From contig JASJFT010000067.1 of assembly GCA_030770425.1 (NCBI GenBank), forward strand, positions 1 through 64,000: DNA of 64,000 nt, in the 5' to 3' direction. Below the pieces are notes generated by a model. It saw only the letters and a list, made by a program, of their open reading frames with translations. It searched no databases and had not been told where the DNA came from. Both the position numbers and the translations under genes were made by a program. Each line of letters starts with the position of its first letter. The first letter of the stretch is position 1. Below are positions 58,061 through 64,000 of this stretch, piece by piece. The DNA is from Darksidea phi (taxonomy: Eukaryota; Ascomycota; Dothideomycetes; Pleosporales; Lentitheciaceae).

Positions 58061-58191
58061 TTGGTCTACAATGATACCAGCATCCCACTCGCATCTATCT
58101 CTTATTCTCAGCCAGCTTTCTCACTACATCCATCTCTTGTACCCAGCCAGCTTCTTCACTGCATATCTCACCGACGCCCACCACCCATACC

Positions 58192-58290
58192 ATGTCCTCA
58201 TCTGGTGTCGTCATCCGCCAGGTCCTTCGGAAGCGTCACGGTGGCAGTGGCCCCAAATACGATGAGGAGTTCGAGCCCGCGGCGCTCTAA
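58192..58290 (+). CDS. Candidate 32-residue small protein
   Basis: An ATG in the context CATACCATGTCC opens a 32-codon frame: MSSSGVVIRQVLRKRHGGSG followed by an acidic end (KYDEEFEPAAL). No signal peptide, CaaX box or cysteine is present. The support is circumstantial: a TATA box at the usual distance, a pyrimidine-rich leader with no upstream ATG in good context near the start, and an otherwise empty region. I know no family for it. It could also be the first exon of a longer transcript, or chance. Confidence 0.3.
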   Translation: MSSSGVVIRQVLRKRHGGSGPKYDEEFEPAAL

Positions 58291-58924
58291 GCCCTTCAGG
58301 TATCGCGGCGGAGCACCCCCAGCGGTATAAAAGGGAAATCCATAGAGCAACCTTTAAGCAACTAGAGATGCATTCCGAGACAATTTTCACTGTTCAATCA
58401 GTAGAAGACTCATTCGTGAATAGTAGGATATCACTCAAGGTATTCTCAGAGGCGAACAGTTGGGCAGTTGAAGACTTGATGTAGTTCCGCTGTTGAACAG
58501 GCTTTTCGATATGAACAATGGCTATCGAGATAAGCACTGCCAATGTCCGTCGCCAGATAATTCTTAGTGTTGTAATCGTAGTGCGACCTCTCAAATGTTC
58601 CGCGTTGTAATATATGGGCTGGGTAAAAGAGACTTGATAGCTGATGTAGGTCTGACTGAGTATTGCGGTATGTAGATTCGTGTTCGGTAACAGGTTCACT
58701 ATGGCAGTGTCGATTGTGATCTTGGTTAGAAAAGCTCAGCAGGCCTGTTGGAAGGAGAGTAACAAAATAGGTCCCGATACTCCTATGGATAAAACTCATT
58801 ATACAACTTCCATGGGCGATAATGAATGCGCGTCTCCAGTATAACATACTCGTCGAACATCTCTAGCACCAGTTGAGACTACAACCAAAACAAGGTCCTC
58901 TCAATATCCATCTCAATGGAGGAA
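58291..58924. other. Intergenic region 3' of the third P450
   Basis: 634 bp with no supported coding sequence or repeats; minus-strand open frames here are unrecognised. Confidence 0.5.
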
Positions 58925-60690
58925 TCACCGCCCGACCGGATGCAACTTCACCATCAATGGCGGCTTCTCCCACAGCGTAAAAACCTTCTGATCATTCAGC
59001 CACCCCCTCGACTCATCCATGAGCTCAAGGTCGAAATTGAAGAGCACTTTGGCAGCGATGAGACGCATCTCGGCATACGCAAGACTATCAGAGTTAGTGA
59101 ATTGATACGCTGACTAAAAACTAACCCCTTAGGTTATGGCACTTACTTCTTGCCCAGGCAATTACGAGGTCCAAAGGAGAAAGGATTGACGACCGCGCGA
59201 TTGTCATCTTTGTATTTAGCATCGCCGAGCCAGCGCTCAGGGACGAATGCGTCTGGGTCCGTCCAGTTGCGCTTCGAGTGGTTTGCCGTGTGCTGAGACA
59301 CGTATACAGAGGCCTGGTTACTGTCAATGGCTTTTCAACTCACATTGCATGCATAAACTCACCCCTTCTGGCATATAGACTCCAGACACCGTGTCCCCAC
59401 CCGGTGGTACAAGTCTCGGAAAACCTGTCGGGACCGGTGGGTAGTACCGCAACGCCTCCTGTAGTGTTGCAATCAAGTACTCCAGCTTGTTTACCTCTCC
59501 GACGGTAATTTCTGCCGTGCTTTTGAACTTGCCGCGGATTTCGTCGACCAGTTTCTTGTAGATGGGCGGGTTGGATAAGATAAGGTATGTGAAGCCGGAT
59601 AGTAGCGTCGCGGTGGTTTCGCTCCCGGCTACCAGGAAGAGGTTCATATTCGAGTCCATCTCATCCTTTGTCAAAGCCAGCTCGTCCTTCGCCTGATTCT
59701 TTATAATGTATGAGGTGAAATCGGGCCTTTGCGTTCCCTGCTCTATCCTCTTCGATACTTTCCGTGTCACCATATTGAAGAACTCCACGCGCTGGCGTAG
59801 AAGCGCCTTCTTGTCGATGAAAAGGTCCAATATCATATCGAAATGGGTTAAGGCGGCGAAGCGTTTGGCTGTTTGCATCAGTCCACCTATCTTCACCGAC
59901 GCGAAGACCATAGTAACCCAGGGGTGGTAGTCTTTGTCGCGGAGGCAGTAAAGTGGTTCGCCGAAGCTGAGGTCCGTGATAATGTCGAAGGTGGTGTAGT
60001 TGTACCAGCGCATGATGTCGATGACAGGTTGCTTCTCCGCAACCTGTTCATGTAGGCGGTTCACGAGTAAATCGACGAACCCTTGAACGAGCGGTTCCTG
60101 CTCTCGCAAAGCCTTGTCACTGAAGGCATGTGAGAGATTCCTCCTCATGCGGGAGTGGCCGGCTTCATCCGCTAAAATGACCGAGGGCACATTGTTGAGA
60201 GGCATAGCAAACCATCTGCGGTCTTTCAAGTAGGGTGGAGTCTTGTTCTTTCCGGTATGGAACCCATATATGTCTTGCCATGCTGTTTCGCCAGAGATAA
60301 AGGAGACTTCGTTTGGTGCTACGCGGATGACGTCCCCATATTTATCATGAGAATCTTGTAGCCATGAGAGGACCTTGCCGCTCCGTGCATAGAAAGCAAT
60401 AGGAATATTAGATGCGCGAGCGAAGAAAGGTCCCGGAACGTGAGATAGAGGATGGAAGTAGAGGTTGTATATTGCCGACCGGACGACGTTAAGTATGATC
60501 TGACACTTGTCAGCAACGTGGTCGAGTTGTTCCGTAGGCGCACAAAGACACTTCTCTTTCGGGCTCCCAAAGCTTGCCTGATATTGAAGTGACTTACCAG
60601 AGAGATGAATACACCAAAAGCCAGCACAATCCCTGTAAAGCTGAAAAGGTGGAAGTTCTCTTGAAGTAAACCCGTGGATACCCCCATCAT
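58925..60690 (-). CDS. Cytochrome P450, isotrichodermin C-15 hydroxylase type (CYP65-like)
   Basis: Four exons (60690-60598, 60499-59363, 59313-59147, 59084-58925) give 518 residues, normal for the class. The start was chosen at [10 protein letters not shown], leading into the anchor [17 protein letters not shown]; the open frame upstream lacks an ATG. The diagnostic [34 protein letters not shown] and [20 protein letters not shown] blocks are those of fungal CYP65-type enzymes. Helix I is [13 protein letters not shown], helix K ExxR is [11 protein letters not shown], and the haem loop is [13 protein letters not shown] with the axial cysteine. Relatives hydroxylate sesquiterpenes or other secondary metabolites at the ER; no cluster partner is visible here. 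The 98 bp first intron is long for this window. Confidence 0.92.
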
Positions 60691-61335
60691 GGAAACTCCT
60701 AAACGGTAAGGCAACGATTGTAAATGAACAGCGTTCACCGGAGGAGGCGTAACGTTGATTTTATATACTACAATGGAGAGAAACGGGAGCCTGCGGAACT
60801 AGTCAGTTAGCCTCGTACGAGGTATTCCGGCAGCCATGCCGACCGGGCCCTTTCATTGGGTTTCTGACCCACAGCAGATTGGAACTACTCAAGAATGGAG
60901 ACTATTGGCAGAGGCGTGACACGCCTTCTATGGCAAACGATTTTACGCTGCGGAACCAGCGGGGTGGTCATAAATTAAAAAGTCAGCAGGGTTTTAGACG
61001 AGCTCCAGAGTACTGTGGATTTCAACATTTGATGCCCTACCCAGATACAGATGAGCAGATTCCCCTCACTTTTGAAAGATAAAATCTGTGACAAAATGCG
61101 CTCTTCTAGCTCTTTTTAACCAGGTCCTTTCTTTTCTTTGCTTTCGTAAAAATAAAGTTGTCATAAAGGTGTAGAATGATAACTTTTGCCTGGCACGGAC
61201 GGACGTAGAGATATGCCCTTAAACCCGAAAGCCGAATATAATATTCCTTGTTCTTAGCCATTAAAGTACCGAGGTAACGGTGCTGACATGGATCTAAGTG
61301 GTGCATAGGATTCGGAAATGCACCGATCACTGATA
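60691..61335. promoter_or_regulatory. P450 upstream region
   Basis: About 645 bp from the P450 start to the mariner element. No gene is seen. The transposon insertion lies at the far end of this upstream region and may mark its distal boundary. Confidence 0.45.
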
Positions 61336-61364
61336 CAAGGGGGTAACATGAACGGGCGAGCCCG
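61336..61364. repeat. Left terminal inverted repeat of the mariner element
   Basis: Begins CAAGGGGGTAACATGAACGG and continues GCGAGCCCG; preceded by TA at 61334-61335. It pairs with 62182-62210 at 28 of 29 positions. Confidence 0.93.
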
Positions 61365-61439
61365 AGGTTTTGCCCGAGCGCCTCCGAGTCGTCACGCTAT
61401 GCCGTTTTCTGTGTATATTATATATAAAATAACATTCTA

Positions 61440-62072
61440 TTAGTACTTCGTATGGCCACCCTCGGCCCGAATCACCGCCTAGCACCGATTTCTTATCTCT
61501 CGAATATACTTCAAATAGTTATCTAGGGTAATTTTTTCCTACTCCTTAAATAGATATTGCCTTAATTCTTCCTCTATATAAGGGAATCGCTTCGAGATTT
61601 AATATTTAAGTAGTCTCTATACGTTTTTAATCGGGTTTAGATTAAATAAGTTTGGTAGCTAGTTCTAAGCCTTCCTAATACCTAGGGCCTAATAAGCTAA
61701 GGTAGTAATCTTCGAAGTATAAATAGAGTTATTATCCTCTATATAAAGCCCTAGTTAAACGTCCTAAAAGGCCTTAATATAGGGTAGAATTCGACGTATA
61801 TATATATTAGAATTAACTATTCCTTTCTCTAAGAGCTAGTCCTTTTTTAAAATATATTAAAGGGCCTTTTTAGGCTCGAGATATTATTCCCTATATCTAG
61901 TCTACTAAGTAGCCTTTAACGGCGTCGTAGGGGTATTTAGACAGCGTAAGACTATTTAGCGAGGGATTCTAAGCTTCTACGCGATCTCCTTGTGTAGGTA
62001 ACCCTCCTCTCTAAGGGTCTATATCTGAACGCGTTCTTTGTATATAAGGCGACGATTAGGTGTTTTCGGCAT
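61440..62072 (-). pseudogene. Tc1/mariner transposase, stop-riddled
   Basis: The minus-strand frame opens with MPKTPNRRLIYKERVQI, a start typical of the helix-turn-helix region of fungal mariner transposases, then meets several TAG and TAA codons at places where CAG or CAA would be expected (for example after KERVQI and EIA). It ends with a VIRAEGGHTKY-type C-terminus and a stop at 61442-61440. This pattern is C-to-T change at CpA sites, the hallmark of RIP. The middle of the catalytic domain is too short to be complete. It cannot make an active enzyme. Confidence 0.8.
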
Positions 62073-62181
62073 TGTAGTGGAATAGGGCGGAATTTAGTAC
62101 CTCTAGGTACTAGCAAAAACGTATATATAACGAGGTATTTGATTCTCGCAGCTTCCATACACGCCTTTTGCCACTGAACAG

Positions 62182-62210
62182 CGGGCTCGCCCGTTCATGG
62201 TACCCCCTTG
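62182..62210. repeat. Right terminal inverted repeat of the mariner element
   Basis: CGGGCTCGCCCGTTCATGGT and nine more bases, followed by TA at 62211-62212. It is the inverted partner of 61336-61364. Confidence 0.93.
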
Positions 62211-62856
62211 TATGGAAAGAGCGGGTATCTGACTACCCGGGTTGGCTTGTCCGTCAAAGCTATTATAGCCGTGATGACTGTTTCGACATTTGTGATTTCC
62301 TCGCAACATAGCTACACCAACCACTGGATTTTGGTCAAGATGCACATCCCCTAGACGCAATAGGAGAAAAGTACGAATATGACGTGAGCGACGCCACCTT
62401 GCTGGTGTCAACGCTAAAGTTGGCATTGCTGATAATGCTAAGGCCTGCCTGTAGTTAAGTAGCATGCTGTATCAGCCACGATATGCGCTGGATTAACCGG
62501 GAACACATCTCGGTACATGCCTACCCCAAGTGACTAACAAGAAATAGGAGTATTCTCGTGACGGCGATGCGAGACATGGGCGCACATGGTTCCCGGGGGG
62601 TTTGTAATTTATTCCGTCCGCCGTTGGACGTGTACAGCGTAATTACTGCACTATAATTTTCTCTGGTTCTATTATATACCATTCAGACGATCCCCCAGAT
62701 AATCGTAACATGGATCGGACTTGTCCTCGTTGTGGGGCGAGTGCGTCATCGTACAAGTAGAGTAAAACGCCGCTGGTCATAAGTTTTCATACAAATGCTC
62801 CGAGCCGCGTATATATCGACCCCTTATGAACCAAGCGATCGCAGTCGTACGCCCGC
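62211..62856. other. Intergenic, no feature seen
   Basis: 646 bp between the transposon and the small membrane protein gene. No gene, repeat or RNA structure is supported. Confidence 0.5.
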
Positions 62857-63322
62857 TTACTTCGTTCGCGATCTCGATGTAGAAGGTCTGGCAGCGTATC
62901 AGTAAACACAGCCACACTCGATTACTTCCCATACGGCTGGGAGCTTCTCAGGTTGCGTGGGGCAGAGAGAGTGATTGAAACTCACGACTTGGTGCCATCT
63001 TCTTTCGCCGCATTCCATGTCTTCACAAAAGCCCTCTGTGTCCTATCCGCATAGTCCTCTGCCTTCACTTCCTTTACCCCAACCTTCGCACCGTCTTTCG
63101 TGAATACCACGTTCTTCTTTTCCATTTTGCGGACCCCGCGTTCGGTGAGTTCGTTGGTGTAGAGGTACATCTGTAGATTGGCAGCTGTCAGACAGGCGTA
63201 CAATAACCATAGTTGACTAGGCGGATGGTTGGAAAATGGCGTACCTGATAGCCCACCCAGCCCATACCCGCAACAACAGCGAATAGAATGACCAGTGGGA
63301 CTAGGTTCCCGAGTACGCCCAT
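62857..63322 (-). CDS. Small conserved membrane-anchored protein
   Basis: Exon 1 (63322-63245) codes an N-terminal hydrophobic anchor, MGVLGNLVPLVILFAVVAGM followed by GWVGYQ. It splices at CAG|GTACGC to exon 2 (from 63170), YLYTNELTERGVRKMEKKNV, then FTKDGAKVGVKEVKAEDYAD and RTQRAFVKTWNAAKE. Without further splicing the frame stops at 62982, giving 88 residues. A strong GTGAGT donor just before that stop and a CCAG acceptor at 62888 allow a third exon (62887-62857) adding PSTSRSRTK, about 97 residues. The pattern of one anchor plus a charged tail with KMEKKNV and KDGxKVGVKEV resembles a short uncharacterised ascomycete protein, recalled but not verified. Topology is probably tail in the cytosol; location unknown. 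Confidence 0.72.
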
Positions 63323-64000
63323 GATGTGTGTGTGGTGTTTGGTGTCGTGTGATGCAGCAGGCTAGGACTGCGATTGCGGGGCAACGCTGTTAATCTTCTG
63401 TTCCTGATGAACGTGAAGCAGTGAAGTGTCGGTAGAAAAATGAAGATATTGTGAAGAGGAGAGAACGAGGAAGAAGTAGACGGAGACGTTTCACCTTGCG
63501 CAAAGAGTGGCTAAGGCCGATGGCTGATGATGAAACGGCGCAATGGATGACAGGAGGCTTGGCAGGGCGGGACGAGCAGCAGGGGTTAAGCGAAGTCTGG
63601 ATATACACCCCATTCGCATTTGGTAGCAAGGAAATTGGGGGCTGAAACAGGTTTGCCCTTCACATTACCATACTCGAGCTTGATGCAACCCCGCGTTCTC
63701 CGCCTCCATCCGGATACGTCCAGCATATCGTACTCTCGTAAGCCACTGTCCCTTAGGTTCCGTACTTTCCCCTAATGCGCACCCAACACTAGTCTAACCC
63801 GCATCACAGACCATCCTTGAGAACATAAGAAAGAAAATGCAAACCCCGAGAATCTGATAAAGTAGAATCAACCTCCGAGAACCCAAGAAAGCAAACGCAA
63901 CCACGCCTACGGAAACATCGGCCCACAAGTAAGCACCTGCCGCCTGGCCAACACCAACACCTGTTCACTACTCAATCCAAACCTCATTCCAATCAATATC
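63323..64000. other. Right edge of the window, no gene resolved
   Basis: 678 bp with no complete gene. Two short opposed frames around 63390-63645 lack protein features. It is presumably the promoter of the small membrane protein gene and the flank of something beyond the edge. Confidence 0.5.

Larger units (their letters stand above)
53290..58191. other. 4.9 kb gene-poor region
   Basis: No convincing gene. Open frames such as 55305-55904 (minus) and 54254-54517 (plus) have no domains and no consistent splice partners. A plus-strand stretch from 55710 (MERSILIGEQPQILDAIMEW) reads somewhat like protein but stops after 72 codons without a recognisable start context. A 105 bp MITE lies at 56567-56671. 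Confidence 0.5.
61336..62210 (-). mobile_element. Tc1/mariner-type DNA transposon remnant, internally deleted and RIP-like
   Basis: An 875 bp element bounded by 29 bp terminal inverted repeats with one mismatch and flanked on both sides by TA, the target-site duplication of Tc1/mariner elements. The interior is far more AT-rich than its surroundings, with many TpA steps. It contains a broken transposase on the minus strand. The coding span is about 630 bp, whereas a full transposase needs roughly 1 kb, so an internal deletion is inferred. It is non-autonomous now. Confidence 0.88.

Noticed and set aside
1..64000. tRNA, rRNA or other structural RNA genes
   Set aside because: I looked for the internal B-box (GGTTCGAATCC-like) in the intergenic regions and found no match with a plausible cloverleaf; tRNAscan-SE or Infernal would settle it.

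Overview
The window is a piece of a filamentous ascomycete nuclear genome (Pezizomycotina; my best guess, not proven here, is Dothideomycetes). Reasons: nearly every gene is interrupted by 45-60 bp GT-AG introns that restore a conserved reading frame; it encodes the circadian clock protein FREQUENCY, COQ9, CMR1, arginase, a type II NADH dehydrogenase, an IQGAP-like RasGAP, a Mis14/Nsl1 kinetochore subunit, a MYST acetyltransferase and UDP-glucose:glycoprotein glucosyltransferase; and it holds a Tc1/mariner remnant whose stop codons look like repeat-induced point mutation (RIP). Exon limits were set by hand from splice consensus plus frame and family continuity; the spliced genes close without a frame error.

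Layout. 1-2611: no gene seen; a 25-base poly-C run. 2612-9801: accessory block with a fungal rhodopsin-domain membrane protein (-) divergent from a cytochrome P450 (+), then a DUF4267 membrane protein and a 14-TM MFS transporter. 10457-13596: frq (-) with a long GC-rich upstream region. 15001-24862: housekeeping genes COQ9 (-) divergent from CMR1 (+), a small secreted IgE-binding-like protein, a UPF0235 protein, arginase and a type II NADH dehydrogenase. 26054-37641: a DUF6594 protein, RasGAP, a small conserved protein, Mis14/Nsl1 and a SAS2-type MYST acetyltransferase. 38301-38885: a disrupted BTB-like gene. 39181-46599: UGGT and a second P450, both on the minus strand. 46600-49754: a 3.2 kb repeat-studded intergenic region. 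49755-53289: a Zn2Cys6 transcription factor. 53290-58924: a 5.6 kb gene-poor stretch with a MITE and one 32-codon ORF behind a TATA box. 58925-60690: a third P450 (isotrichodermin hydroxylase type). 61336-62210: a deleted, RIP-mutated Tc1/mariner element whose terminal repeats match the MITE. 62857-63322: a small conserved membrane protein.

How the genes work together. Most central genes are independent housekeeping functions. Only the left block (membrane sensor-like protein, P450, DUF4267, exporter) resembles a small co-regulated metabolic group, but no polyketide, peptide or terpene backbone gene is present. The most interesting points are the frq locus (an intron whose retention would expose an in-frame ATG for a shorter FRQ, plus GATCG clusters upstream and downstream), a GC-AG intron in UGGT, a duplication-like in-frame intron in the DUF4267 gene, and the paired mariner/MITE elements. 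I did not find a convincing wholly new system.
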